Below are positions 8,335 through 17,474 of a stretch of 64,000 nt of DNA, piece by piece. The stretch lies in contig JANYLQ010000012.1 in assembly GCA_025363755.1 (NCBI GenBank), forward strand, positions 1-64,000. Direction: 5' to 3'. The notes below the pieces were generated by a model that was not told the DNA's origin, made no database searches, and was given only the letters and a program-made list of their open reading frames with translations. Each line of letters starts with the position of its first letter. The first letter of the stretch is position 1. This DNA is from Hyphomicrobiales bacterium. Its GTDB lineage: Bacteria; Pseudomonadota; Alphaproteobacteria; Rhizobiales; Aestuariivirgaceae. The position numbers were made by a program, and so were the translations under genes.

Positions 8335-9282
8335 TTGCCACGTTACGATTACACATCCATGGGGTTCTACACCTATGATTGCTTGGGCTGGCCATACACT
8401 GAAATACCGCCCGGTGGCGGCACGGTATTTATCGATGATCTAACGCTCGCCGTTTCCGGCGCAGGCGGCACTGCGGCCATTGCAGCGGCGAAAATGGGTT
8501 TGAAAACGCTGGCTGTGGCTGGTGTCGGCGAAGATTTGATGGGTGACTGGGTGTTGCAACGCTTGTCGCATTTCGGGGTTGATACCTGGGGTGTGCAACA
8601 CAAACCAGAATGGCGCACGTCATCATCAATTGTCACAACACGTGCCGACGGTTCGCGCCCCGCTCTTCACATGCTGGGTGCCACCAAAGATTTCTTTGTT
8701 GATGATGCCATGATCCCGCGCGTGATTGATGCGAAAGTATTTCACATCGGTGGTGTGGGTTTGATGAGCGCCATGGATCATGGCCAGAACACCGTTGTGA
8801 TGAAAGCCGCCAAAGCGGGTGGAGCAATCACAACCGTAGACGTTTTTGCAGGCTCGCCTAAAGACCTACCTGCCATTGCCTTAGTTCTTCCGTACACTGA
8901 CTATTTCATGCCATCAATCGAAGAAGCCCAATCATTATGTGGCCGCAGCGATTATGGCGACACAGCCAAGTTCTTTTTGGATATGGGTGTAAAAGCTTGC
9001 GTGCTGACGCTTGGCGGCGATGGTGCATATTATCACGACCGCGACGGCACCTCATTCAAAGTACCGGCCTACGATATCAAAGTGAAATGCACTTGCGGCT
9101 GTGGTGATGCATTCAATGCGGGCTTTGCCGTGGGGTTGGTGAAAGATTTTGATCCCGAAACCCGGGTGCGTTTTGCACAAGCAACATCGGCGCTGAATGC
9201 AACAGGACTTGGATCTCAGGCGGGTGTTGAGAGTTTTGAGCACACGCTGAACTTTATGAAAACAATGAAGGTGAAAGGTTAA
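8335..9282 (+). CDS. PfkB-family carbohydrate kinase
   Basis: This is a sugar or polyol kinase of the ribokinase/PfkB fold, 315 residues. The N-terminal signature SGAGGTAAIAAAKMGLKT is present at about 42-59. The second signature is unusual: CTCGCGDAFNAGF replaces the common DTTGAGD, though the catalytic-base Asp (about D258) is kept. I choose the TTG at 8335 as start because GGAGG (8325-8329) sits 5 nt before it. The upstream TTG at 8323 would place the ribosome-binding site inside the gene. It follows the DXR-II-like gene by 17 bp and probably phosphorylates the imported substrate or an early intermediate. The specific sugar cannot be read from sequence. Its stop overlaps the convergent permease gene by 4 bp. 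Confidence 0.87.
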   Translation: MPRYDYTSMGFYTYDCLGWPYTEIPPGGGTVFIDDLTLAVSGAGGTAAIAAAKMGLKTLAVAGVGEDLMGDWVLQRLSHFGVDTWGVQHKPEWRTSSSIVTTRADGSRPALHMLGATKDFFVDDAMIPRVIDAKVFHIGGVGLMSAMDHGQNTVVMKAAKAGGAITTVDVFAGSPKDLPAIALVLPYTDYFMPSIEEAQSLCGRSDYGDTAKFFLDMGVKACVLTLGGDGAYYHDRDGTSFKVPAYDIKVKCTCGCGDAFNAGFAVGLVKDFDPETRVRFAQATSALNATGLGSQAGVESFEHTLNFMKTMKVKG

Positions 9283-10112
9283 CCCTTCACCGCGCCCATC
9301 GTCAGTCCGCGTGACAGGTGGTTTTGAATCGAGATCACCAACAGCAGTGCCGGGAAAAACGCCAAGAACGAGACCAGAGCGATCGCATTATAGATAATGC
9401 CGTCGCTGCCGCCGCTGAAGTTTGCCAGCGCAACCGACAATGGATAGGCATTCTTCGATGCAATGATCAGCGTGAACAAATATTCGTTCATTGCAAAGAT
9501 TGCAGCAATAACCGACGCGGTGATGATGCCCGGCAGACACATCGGGATGATGATCGACCACATGATGCGCAAGTCGGATGCGCCATCGGTGCGCGCGGCG
9601 TCTTCAATCTCATGGGGAATGTCGACCATATAGGAACGGATGATCCACACGACGATGGAGAGATTTGCTGCCGCATAAATCAACATCAACGCCCAAACGG
9701 TATCAAGAATATGCAAGCGTCCGAACAAAACGAACATGGGGATAGCGACAGCGGCGGGGGCCATCATTTTTGTCGAAAGAATATAAAAACCAATATCTTC
9801 ACGACCTTTGAATTTATAGCGCGCTAAAGCATAGGCAGCGGGCACACCGAGCAACAAGCAGATCACAACACTACCAAAAACCGCCATAACGGAATTGACA
9901 AAATAGGTGCCGATGGGCCACTCGTCCCAAATCTTGGCCCATGTTTCAGTTGTAAGTGTCGGGAAATAAATAGGCGTAGGGGCGATGATTTCATTTCGCG
10001 GACGAAGAGCAATTGAAGCAAAAAATATTATAGGCAACAGACAGACCGCCGCCCACAACGCTAAAATGAATTTAGCAACCCAGGTTCCTGACGTGGTTTT
10101 GTTCTTCATCAT
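9279..10112 (-). CDS. Carbohydrate ABC transporter permease (MalG/LacG type)
   Basis: This is an inner-membrane permease subunit with six predicted hydrophobic segments in 277 residues. The EAA-type cytoplasmic loop is seen around EDAARTDGASDLRIMWSIIIP, which contacts the ATPase. Its start overlaps the stop of the partner permease (ATG at 10112, TGA at 10111-10109), so the two are translationally coupled. It is the last gene of the leftward binding-protein/permease operon. The substrate is unknown. The association with DXR-II-like, PfkB and DXS genes suggests a polyol or deoxysugar. Confidence 0.92.
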   Translation of the reverse strand: MMKNKTTSGTWVAKFILALWAAVCLLPIIFFASIALRPRNEIIAPTPIYFPTLTTETWAKIWDEWPIGTYFVNSVMAVFGSVVICLLLGVPAAYALARYKFKGREDIGFYILSTKMMAPAAVAIPMFVLFGRLHILDTVWALMLIYAAANLSIVVWIIRSYMVDIPHEIEDAARTDGASDLRIMWSIIIPMCLPGIITASVIAAIFAMNEYLFTLIIASKNAYPLSVALANFSGGSDGIIYNAIALVSFLAFFPALLLVISIQNHLSRGLTMGAVKG

Positions 10113-11005
10113 TCGGTTCCAGATTTGAAGAAGCGGCGCACCAGCGTCTGTGAAACAACGATTGTGGCGATCAACAACAGCACGGATGCCGCTGAGGCAT
10201 AGCCCTGCTCAAAGCTTTTGAACGCCGTGCGATAAATAAAATAGCTGAGGGTCTCTGTAGCACCACCCGGCGAACCCTGGGTGATGACATGCACCGGCGT
10301 GAACATTGTTAAAATATCTATGCCGCGCAACACCAACCCGATGGCAATCACCGGGCGGATCATGGGTAGCGAGATGTTAAAGAAAATACTGTTCCACGAT
10401 GCACCATCAAGGCGCGCGGCTTCTTCGACTTCCTTGTCCATGCCTTGCAGTCCGGCCACAAAAATAATGAAGAGAAAGGGCGTCCACTGCCAAACATCGG
10501 TGACCACAAGAACCGAGCGGGCAAAACCAGTTGAACCCATAAAATCAATGTTGCCGAAAGTTGAACCAAGCCGCGTCAACAAATCGCTGATGATGCGGCC
10601 ATCATTAAAGATCAACTTCCACAAAAACGAAACCGCAGATGGCATGAACAACATTGGCAGCAAAAAAATAATGCGCCAGGCTTTCACCCATGGATCGCGG
10701 TAGACCAGTGCGGCCAGTGCCATGGCAATCGTAAATTCAATGACGAGCGTGATCGAGCCTAAAACCAGCGTATTGTAAAGGCTTTCCCAAAATGCATTGT
10801 CGACAATCAGTTCTTTGTAATTTTCAAGACCGACAAATTCCAACTTGAATTTACCTGTCATGGTGCTGCGATAGAGCGCATAAATACCGGGATAAAGCGT
10901 GATGCCCAGCAGATAGATCATCGCCGGGGCCAGCAGAAAATAAGGGAACGCCTTGCGCATGAAAGGGCTGCGGCGGCGAATGATTGTAGATTGAAGAGTG
11001 GTCAT
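10109..11005 (-). CDS. Carbohydrate ABC transporter permease (MalF/UgpA type)
   Basis: This 298-residue inner-membrane permease has an N-terminal membrane segment after a basic start (MTTLQSTIIRRRSPFMRKAF). Further hydrophobic segments follow, and the conserved EAA loop reads EVEEAARLDGASWNSIFFNISLP. It is the UgpA/MalF-type partner of the downstream permease, with which it overlaps by 4 bp. It lies 62 bp after the substrate-binding protein gene. Together with the ATPase at 5737-6795 these form a complete CUT1-like importer. Confidence 0.92.
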   Translation of the reverse strand: MTTLQSTIIRRRSPFMRKAFPYFLLAPAMIYLLGITLYPGIYALYRSTMTGKFKLEFVGLENYKELIVDNAFWESLYNTLVLGSITLVIEFTIAMALAALVYRDPWVKAWRIIFLLPMLFMPSAVSFLWKLIFNDGRIISDLLTRLGSTFGNIDFMGSTGFARSVLVVTDVWQWTPFLFIIFVAGLQGMDKEVEEAARLDGASWNSIFFNISLPMIRPVIAIGLVLRGIDILTMFTPVHVITQGSPGGATETLSYFIYRTAFKSFEQGYASAASVLLLIATIVVSQTLVRRFFKSGTE

Positions 11006-11067
11006 TGATTTAGTCCGTAGACCTCAAAAAAAGACGGCAGAGTTTCCCCTGCCGTCCAATATCAAAT

Positions 11068-12630
11068 TCAGAACGGTGCTTTCTTGCCTTTGCCGATCCA
11101 CATGCCGGGTTCAACGGCTGCAAAGTTCATCGGGTCTTTGCCTTTATAGAAGCCATTCTTGGTCATGATGTCTTTAACTTTGACAGCAGCTTGATCAAGT
11201 GCATCCTTCGGCTTCAATTCGCCAACGACAACTTTGTTAATGAGGAAACCGATTTCCTGATCCATCTGGAAACCTTGTGGCAAGCGTGGTGCGCACCAAG
11301 CATAATCCAAAGCTTCAGACCAAACCTTCGCAGGCTGGGACACTGCACGCAATTTTTCATTTGCGAGCACAGACTTATAGCCAGGGGCCACACCATTGGC
11401 ATTGGCTTCGTTCATCGCCATAATCGAAGCCGAGGTTAAGAAAGCAAGCATCAAGAATGCGGCTTCTGGCTCCGGCGATGTGGCAGTGACGCATGATGTT
11501 GAACCTGCAATATTTGGTGGCGCATAAGTGCCACCAGCGACGCGCGGCTCATAGATCGTCATCACGTCATCACCAATCTTGGATTGATCGGGGCGCGTTG
11601 CTTGTGTGCCAGAATCCTGCCAAGAAATGTTGCAAGCGATCTGACCACCAAGCCAAGCAGCACGGTTGGTTGGCCAATCGGCAGCGGCAACACCTTCAAT
11701 GGCATTCTTCGACAAAGCAACGATGGTTTCGAGACCTTTGATACCTGCATCGCTGTTAATCGTTGGTTCCCACTTGTCGTTAAACATTTGCATGCCGTAT
11801 TGGGCTGCAATGTGTTGCCACGTATAAGTAGCCCAGAAACCACGGCCACACATCATGCCGATGGCGTTCACACCTTTTTCAACTTTGTTGAGTTCAGGTG
11901 CCAAGCGGATCATATCATCGTAAGTTGCAATAGACTTTACACGGTCAACTTCGCCACCCAAAACCTTTTTCATGATAGATGGGCGAACGTGTACTTGCTG
12001 GATATCGCAATCGAACGGAATGCCCAGAATGCCCTTGTCGCTCCAATGCCCGTAGTTCAATTGATAGGTTTCATAGAAATCATCAAATGGCAGTTTCCAT
12101 TTGGCGATATATTCGTCCAGAGGCTTTACAAAGCCTTGCGCTCCAAAATCGCCCAGCCATGGCGAGAAGAATTGGATGGCATCGAATGAGGCAGTGCCGG
12201 ACAAGAATTCGGCGACAACCTTATCATACATTGAGTCGTCAGGAATTGGGACAAGCTCAACTTTAATGCCTGAAAGTTCTGCAAATGGTGCCACACCATC
12301 TTGCGCCGATTCCTTGTCGGCAGCACCGATGGCAAAGCGAACTGTTTTGCCCGCATGTTCTTTACGAACCGCTTCCCAATCAACTGTGCGGATCCAATCT
12401 TTCTTTGAATCCCAAAGTTCGTCATTATCGCCAAGCTTATATTGCTCGCGATATTCCTTCTTAACATATTTGCCAACATTGATGGTTTTCAGAACTTCAG
12501 CAGGGTCTTTCATGGCAGCAAAAGCGCTGTTGATGTTGAACATGTTTACACCACCGACGGCTGCAAAAGCTCCCGTGGCAGCCGTGGATTTCAAAAGAGA
12601 TCGGCGGGACAATTTACTGGTCAAGAGCAT
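11068..12630 (-). CDS. ABC transporter extracellular substrate-binding protein with twin-arginine signal
   Basis: This is a periplasmic solute-binding protein of the sugar-ABC type, 520 residues, longer than the usual 420-440. The N-terminus carries a twin-arginine (Tat) type signal: S-R-R-S-L-L-K, a hydrophobic stretch, then an AFA-type cleavage site near residue 38. Aromatic residues that could line a sugar pocket are abundant (for example FWATYTWQHIAAQYG). The ATG at 12630 has a strong CCTCC-complement SD (12638-12642). It is first in the operon with the two permeases and diverges from dxs. The extra 80-100 residues after the signal (a Lys/Trp-rich segment) are a distinctive feature of this subgroup. 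Confidence 0.9.
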   Translation of the reverse strand: MLLTSKLSRRSLLKSTAATGAFAAVGGVNMFNINSAFAAMKDPAEVLKTINVGKYVKKEYREQYKLGDNDELWDSKKDWIRTVDWEAVRKEHAGKTVRFAIGAADKESAQDGVAPFAELSGIKVELVPIPDDSMYDKVVAEFLSGTASFDAIQFFSPWLGDFGAQGFVKPLDEYIAKWKLPFDDFYETYQLNYGHWSDKGILGIPFDCDIQQVHVRPSIMKKVLGGEVDRVKSIATYDDMIRLAPELNKVEKGVNAIGMMCGRGFWATYTWQHIAAQYGMQMFNDKWEPTINSDAGIKGLETIVALSKNAIEGVAAADWPTNRAAWLGGQIACNISWQDSGTQATRPDQSKIGDDVMTIYEPRVAGGTYAPPNIAGSTSCVTATSPEPEAAFLMLAFLTSASIMAMNEANANGVAPGYKSVLANEKLRAVSQPAKVWSEALDYAWCAPRLPQGFQMDQEIGFLINKVVVGELKPKDALDQAAVKVKDIMTKNGFYKGKDPMNFAAVEPGMWIGKGKKAPF

Positions 12631-12870
12631 TTTATTTCCTCCTCAATATTTTTATGGCCGGGTTTTGTGTTGCGCACGCACTTGGCCTTGAGCACGGCAC
12701 AATTTTTTCGGTTTTACCTCATGCGTGAAGCAGCCGAGAAATCAAAATAAATGAATAGATCGTCGCGAAATCAGGGCGATTCTGAGAAAAAGGTTGTTGC
12801 CGTTAATACCCACTGTAACCTCCCTTATTGGCCGCTTGATTTTATTTGCAGCGCGTTTTTATCGATATTT

Positions 12871-12884
12871 CAATTAGCATACTA
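12871..12884. promoter_or_regulatory. Candidate operator: CAATTAnnnTACTA motif, copy 2
   Basis: CAATTAGCATACTA lies 31 bp before the first in-frame ATG (12915) of the dxs frame and 241 bp upstream of the binding-protein gene. It matches the site at 6902-6915 at 11 of 14 positions. TTAGCATACTAA within it is an inverted repeat (TTAG/CTAA). A second small inverted repeat, CGAAA/TTTCG, follows at 12895-12912. Confidence 0.4.
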
Positions 12885-12992
12885 AATTACAATTCGAAAT
12901 GCAAATGTTTCGTTATGGCGTTTTCAATTTCTCTTGGCGATCAGAAAACAGACGGTGTAAGGCTTGACTACGAGACTGCAAGGAACCGAATT

Positions 12993-14912
12993 TTGAACAC
13001 CCAAAGCCCCACTCCGCTGCTTGATATTGCTGATTTTCCCGTCAATCTGAAGAAACTGGACGTCAGCCAACTGCCACAACTCGCTGCGGAATTGCGTGAA
13101 GACATGATCGGTGCCGTTTCCAAAACGGGCGGGCATTTGGGGGCAGGCCTTGGCGTTGTCGAACTGACGATTGCTTTGCATTATATTTTCAACACACCTG
13201 AAGACCGCGTGATCTGGGATGTTGGGCATCAAAGCTATCCCCATAAATTGCTCACCGGAAGGCGAGGTCGTTTTCTAACGTTGCGTCAGGAAAATGGAAT
13301 TTCAGGATTTACCAAACGCACTGAAAGCGAATTTGATCCCTTTGGTGCTGCACATTCATCGACTTCGATCTCGGCTGGTCTCGGCATGGCTGTGGCTCGC
13401 GATCTGCAGAATAAAACCAACAACGTAATAGCAGTAATTGGCGATGGTGCCATGTCGGCGGGTATGGCGTTTGAAGCGCTGAACAACGCAGGGGCAACCG
13501 ATGCACGGTTGATCGTCATCCTTAACGACAATGATATGTCAATCGCCCCACCCTCTGGTGCGCTCAGTTCCTATCTGGCCCGCTTAGCATCAGGTAAATT
13601 CTATAGTGACTTCCGCGATCTCGGTAAAAAGCTGTCATCGCGTTTGGGCAAACGAGCTGAGCGTGCAATCACCCGCGCTGTCGGACATGCGCGGGGTTTT
13701 GTGACCGGCGGCACAATGTTTGAGGAATTGGGGTTTCAATACATTGGCCCGATAGACGGCCATAATTTTGATGTTCTGATCCCCGTGCTCAACAACGTGC
13801 GCGACCATGGCAACGGACCAGTTCTCATTCATGTCGTAACCAAAAAGGGTAAGGGTTATGCGCCTGCAGAGAAGGCAGCCGACAAATATCATGGCGTGAA
13901 TAAATTTGATGTCGTCACCGGAACCCAAAGCAAGGCCGCATCAAATGCACCTGCATATACAAAAGTTTTTGCCCAAAGCCTGATTCAGGAAGCCCAACAT
14001 GATGACCGTATTGTGGGAATTACAGCGGCCATGCCGACTGGCACGGGGCTTGATCTATTTGGCGAGGTTTTTCCAACACGGGTTTTTGACGTTGGCATTG
14101 CCGAGCAACATGCAGTGACATTTGCTGCAGGAATGGCCACCGAAGGCATGAAACCGTTTGTTGCAATCTATTCCACTTTCCTACAACGCGCCTATGACCA
14201 GATCGTCCATGACGTCGCCATCCAAAAACTTCCCGTGCGTTTTCCAATTGATCGTGCGGGCTATGTAGGTGCCGATGGCCCAACCCATTGCGGCGCATTC
14301 GATATTGGTTTTTTGGCATCGCTGCCCGGTTTTGTTGTGATGGGAGCTTCTGATGAAGCAGAGCTCAAGCATATGGTGCGCACGGCTGCAGCCTATGACG
14401 AAGGGCCGATTTCATTTCGCTTTCCGCGCGGAGACGGTGTGGGCGTTGACTTGCCCGAGCGCGGAGAGATTTTGGAAATTGGCAAGGGCCGCATCGTTAA
14501 AGAGGGAACCAAGATTGCGCTGCTTTCTTTTGGAACGCGTCTGGCTGATTGTATTTTGGCGGCGCAAGATTTGGATGCAGCGGGGCTTTCTACAACTGTA
14601 GCTGATGCGCGATTTGCAAAACCTTTAGATTTAGACTTGCTGCGGCGGTTGGCCGTGGAACACGAAGTATTAGTAACCGTTGAAGAGGGAGCAACAGGCG
14701 GCTTTGATGGCCAAGTTTTGCATGCGCTTGCCAACCTTGGTTTGCTTGATCGTGGCTTGAAAATTCGGTGCTTAACATTGAAAGATGAATTTACAGATCA
14801 GGCCAAACCTGAGACGATGTATGGACGAAGCGGTCTTGACCGTGCAGGCATAGTCGCCACGGTGATGTCTACATTGGCGGCCAACGGACAGAACATTTAT
14901 GCCAAAGCATGA
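12993..14912 (+). CDS. dxs: 1-deoxy-D-xylulose-5-phosphate synthase
   Basis: DXS condenses pyruvate with glyceraldehyde 3-phosphate on thiamine diphosphate, giving DXP and CO2. All expected motifs are present: [32 protein letters not shown] (GDG at 150-152), the catalytic Glu in [10 protein letters not shown] (E371, matching Glu370 of the E. coli enzyme), FLQRAYDQ and the [13 protein letters not shown] substrate loop. I start it at TTG 12993 ([12 protein letters not shown]): AAGGAA lies 7 nt upstream and the 639 residues then match family length. An ATG at 12915 is in frame but would add 26 residues foreign to the family and lacks an SD. It sits beside a sugar-sensing regulator, not beside the xseB/ispA neighbours usual for housekeeping dxs in this group, so it may be a second copy serving the adjacent locus. 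Confidence 0.93.
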   Translation: MNTQSPTPLLDIADFPVNLKKLDVSQLPQLAAELREDMIGAVSKTGGHLGAGLGVVELTIALHYIFNTPEDRVIWDVGHQSYPHKLLTGRRGRFLTLRQENGISGFTKRTESEFDPFGAAHSSTSISAGLGMAVARDLQNKTNNVIAVIGDGAMSAGMAFEALNNAGATDARLIVILNDNDMSIAPPSGALSSYLARLASGKFYSDFRDLGKKLSSRLGKRAERAITRAVGHARGFVTGGTMFEELGFQYIGPIDGHNFDVLIPVLNNVRDHGNGPVLIHVVTKKGKGYAPAEKAADKYHGVNKFDVVTGTQSKAASNAPAYTKVFAQSLIQEAQHDDRIVGITAAMPTGTGLDLFGEVFPTRVFDVGIAEQHAVTFAAGMATEGMKPFVAIYSTFLQRAYDQIVHDVAIQKLPVRFPIDRAGYVGADGPTHCGAFDIGFLASLPGFVVMGASDEAELKHMVRTAAAYDEGPISFRFPRGDGVGVDLPERGEILEIGKGRIVKEGTKIALLSFGTRLADCILAAQDLDAAGLSTTVADARFAKPLDLDLLRRLAVEHEVLVTVEEGATGGFDGQVLHALANLGLLDRGLKIRCLTLKDEFTDQAKPETMYGRSGLDRAGIVATVMSTLAANGQNIYAKA

Positions 14913-15900
14913 CGATGGCCATATCGGGTCAATAGCGGTGACACCAGTGGATCGTGGTGCAGGCCGCATTGCGCGCAACCGCATGCGCATTGCATGGATG
15001 TACTATGTTGAAGGCCTAACGCAGAACGAAATAGCCGAAAAACTGGGCATCGGGCGTGTGACCGTTGTGCGCAATATCAATGAAGCCATTAAACAGCGCG
15101 AAGTGAAAATCCGCATCGAAGGCGATATCGCAGAGTGCATAGAGATTGAAGACGGATTGAAAAAGGCCTTCAATCTGCAAGATGCAATCGTTGTTCCAGA
15201 ACCAAATAATTCGGCGAACATCGCCAAATCCATTGGAAATGCGGCAGGCATGTTTGTGTCTGATACATTGAAAGATGGAATGTCAGTCGGCGTGGGCTGG
15301 GGTGCAACACTTTATGAGTCGCTGGCCACCCTTACCACGCGCGAACTGAACAATGTGCAGGTAATTTCACTGCTCGGTGGTATCGTTCAGGCCCGAAAAT
15401 TTAATCCGGCGGAATTTGCTTGGCAATTTGCGCGCGCAGTAGGTGCCGATTGTTATTTGTTGCAAGCCCCCGCTGTGGTCGATTCACCAGCCACCCGTGA
15501 GGCCTTGGTTGAACGCTGCGGTTTGCGCGACGTTTTCAAACGTGCTGAGAAGCTTGATATCGCGATGCTCAGCTGCGGCAACATGGAACTCAAGTCGACT
15601 GCGTTTCGATTTGAAATGTTGCCGGAAGAGGATCGTCTCGCTTTGATCAAAGCTGGCGCAGTGGGCGATTTGCTCTATAATTTTTTTGATATCAACGGAA
15701 AAATTGTTGATCACCCTGTGAACAAACGTATTATGTCTATTCCACTGGAACAATTGCGCGACGTGCCGCTGCGCGTCATCTCGGCAGGCGGTGCAGACAA
15801 AATTGAAGCCATCTACGGCGCAATCAAACTGATCAACTGCAATGTTTTGATCACGAATGAGGAAACAGCGTTGGCCTTGCTTAAGAAAATTGGGGGTTAG
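14899..15900 (+). CDS. SorC-family sugar-binding transcriptional regulator
   Basis: This 333-residue protein has an N-terminal helix-turn-helix (about 39-60, [21 protein letters not shown]). A SorC/DeoR-type sugar-phosphate sensor domain follows (about 75-330), with the family glycine-rich [13 protein letters not shown] and a C-terminal region around [15 protein letters not shown]. Members typically respond to phosphorylated sugars and control an adjacent transport/catabolic operon. It overlaps the 3' end of dxs by 14 bp, so the two are co-transcribed. Likely targets are the divergent dxs/binding-protein region and the DXR-II-like/ATPase region, which share a motif. A bidirectional terminator follows its stop. 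Confidence 0.9.
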   Translation: MPKHDDGHIGSIAVTPVDRGAGRIARNRMRIAWMYYVEGLTQNEIAEKLGIGRVTVVRNINEAIKQREVKIRIEGDIAECIEIEDGLKKAFNLQDAIVVPEPNNSANIAKSIGNAAGMFVSDTLKDGMSVGVGWGATLYESLATLTTRELNNVQVISLLGGIVQARKFNPAEFAWQFARAVGADCYLLQAPAVVDSPATREALVERCGLRDVFKRAEKLDIAMLSCGNMELKSTAFRFEMLPEEDRLALIKAGAVGDLLYNFFDINGKIVDHPVNKRIMSIPLEQLRDVPLRVISAGGADKIEAIYGAIKLINCNVLITNEETALALLKKIGG

Positions 15901-15904
15901 AAAA

Positions 15905-15942
15905 GCCCGCGCCACTCAAAAAAATGAGTGCGCGGGCATTTT
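15905..15942. terminator. Bidirectional rho-independent terminator
   Basis: GCCCGCGCCACTC and GAGTGCGCGGGC form a long stem (15905-15937) with an A/T loop. It is followed by ATTTTG on the plus strand and by TTTTC on the minus strand. It lies between the convergent SorC-type regulator and bioY genes. Confidence 0.85.
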
Positions 15943-15960
15943 GAACGAAAGAGAAATCAG

Positions 15961-16578
15961 TTAGGTTTTACGTCCAAACAAGCTTGCAATGGCAGGCACA
16001 CCAACTCCGGCAAGCACCGCTTTTATCACATCACCGACGATGAAAGGATAAAGCCCCCATGATAATGCCGATGTTGTAGCAGTTGCAGCATCCATGTTCA
16101 TCGTTTTAGAGGCCCATATCGCCAACCAGATGATCCCTGGCACATAAAGCAAAGCACCACCCACCAGAGCAGCCAAGGCGCTTTTCGGGAAAGAACTGGC
16201 CCAGCCGCTTTCAATCAGCTTACCAACCAGCCAAGCAGCCAAGATGAAGCCTACCACATAACCAATCGAGCCTGACGGCAACATATAATCAAGCTTGGAA
16301 TCAAAAAGCCCTGATTTTCCACCAGCAAAAAATGGCAAGCCAACCGCTCCTTCAATTGCATAAAGAAAAAGCGTGGCAGCACCCAGACGCGCGCCATAAG
16401 CAGCACCAATGCCAAGAACGGCCAAAGTCTGCAACGTCATCGGCACCGGATACATCGGAATTGTGACTTGCGCTGCGCCAGCAACAATTAAACTACCGAT
16501 AACGGCTAAAACAATATTGCGAACCAAATTTGAGGATTGTGTTTGTGGCCAGAGCTTATTTGCCAATGTTGCGTTCAT
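15961..16578 (-). CDS. bioY: Biotin transporter BioY
   Basis: This is the substrate-specificity (S) component of an ECF-type biotin transporter in the inner membrane. The 205 residues contain six hydrophobic segments and the BioY-typical VPMTLQTLAVLG and GLPFFAGGKSGL blocks, plus GSIGYVVGFILAAWLVG. The ATG at 16578 is preferred to an upstream in-frame start at 16620, because of family length and the purine-rich GGGAATGGAAC just before it. No bioM/bioN genes are linked, so it may work alone or share distant energising subunits. It is transcribed alone, and its 3' end meets the shared terminator. Confidence 0.9.
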   Translation of the reverse strand: MNATLANKLWPQTQSSNLVRNIVLAVIGSLIVAGAAQVTIPMYPVPMTLQTLAVLGIGAAYGARLGAATLFLYAIEGAVGLPFFAGGKSGLFDSKLDYMLPSGSIGYVVGFILAAWLVGKLIESGWASSFPKSALAALVGGALLYVPGIIWLAIWASKTMNMDAATATTSALSWGLYPFIVGDVIKAVLAGVGVPAIASLFGRKT

Positions 16579-16640
16579 AGTTCCATTCCCTGTTGTTATA
16601 ATGCTTGAATAATGCAGCAATTGACCTGTGGCAACCCGCT

Positions 16641-17474
16641 TTAAAACCTTCTGGATAACATGGCCAGCGCAACCTTATTGAGTGCGCCCCCTGGATCAGC
16701 CAATGAATCCACAACTGTGAAATGGTTCGTGTTAGGCAAACTGAGAATTTTGGGGTGCAGCGATGCCCAAGCTTTCGCGAGGTCTGCCGCCTGTCGGTGG
16801 AATTCTGAGGGTTCATCGCCGCCCACTGCAAGTAAAATCTGCGCTCGCGATTTCACTTTGGCTGTCATCAGGTTCATGGTTGGCGACGCTTGTTCCGTAA
16901 TGCGAATATCAGCATTCATGGTCGTGTGCATCAAAGGTGCAACATCATAAATACCTGAAATTGCGATAGCCCCAGCAATCGGATTTTCCGGCAGACCATT
17001 TGCCTTCCAGTCCGTGGCCAAATGCAAAGCCGCCAAATGTCCGCCCGCAGAATGGCCGGCCACAACAATATTTGCCCGCTCGTCATCATTCAGCATATTT
17101 TTATAAAGATGCACAAAAGCCCGCACAATGCTGCCGCGAATATCACTGAGCGAAACCTCAGGGCAAAGCGGATAATTGATAAGCGCAACGGAAATACCCT
17201 GTTCCACAAAGCCATCCGCCACCCAAGAAGTCTCGACCTTCGAAAGCATCCGCCAATAGCCGCCATGAATGTAAATCAGTGTGCCTCGTGAATTTGGTGC
17301 GCGATAGAAATCCAAAACCTCACGCGAATGCGACCCGTAAGGAACATCCGCATCAAATGCAAATCGTTCCCGCGTCTCAGCCGCCCGAATTTTCCAAGCG
17401 GGAATTATCTCGCTCGCATTGGCAACCGTGGTGCGCGGATTATATTGCAGCTCGTGCCAGTTATGTTCAGTCAT
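16641..17474 (-). CDS. Alpha/beta hydrolase, arylformamidase (kynurenine formamidase)-like
   Basis: This esterase-fold hydrolase of 277 residues has the oxyanion-hole motif HGGYW (70-74) and nucleophile elbow GHSAGG (S142). Asp and His follow near the C-terminus (DEPSEF region; NTNHFTVVD). HGGYW with GHSAGG is the pattern of esterase-type kynurenine/N-formyl-aryl formamidases. Its ATG (17474) overlaps the amidase stop in a TGATG junction, so the two are translationally coupled. The substrate is more likely an N-formyl or amide compound linked to the amidase than tryptophan catabolism, since no other kyn genes are present. Confidence 0.75.
   Translation of the reverse strand: MTEHNWHELQYNPRTTVANASEIIPAWKIRAAETRERFAFDADVPYGSHSREVLDFYRAPNSRGTLIYIHGGYWRMLSKVETSWVADGFVEQGISVALINYPLCPEVSLSDIRGSIVRAFVHLYKNMLNDDERANIVVAGHSAGGHLAALHLATDWKANGLPENPIAGAIAISGIYDVAPLMHTTMNADIRITEQASPTMNLMTAKVKSRAQILLAVGGDEPSEFHRQAADLAKAWASLHPKILSLPNTNHFTVVDSLADPGGALNKVALAMLSRRF

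Noticed and set aside
12915-12992. ATG 12915 as the dxs start
   Set aside because: It lacks an SD and adds 26 residues outside the family; TTG 12993 has AAGGAA and gives family register. It cannot be excluded entirely.
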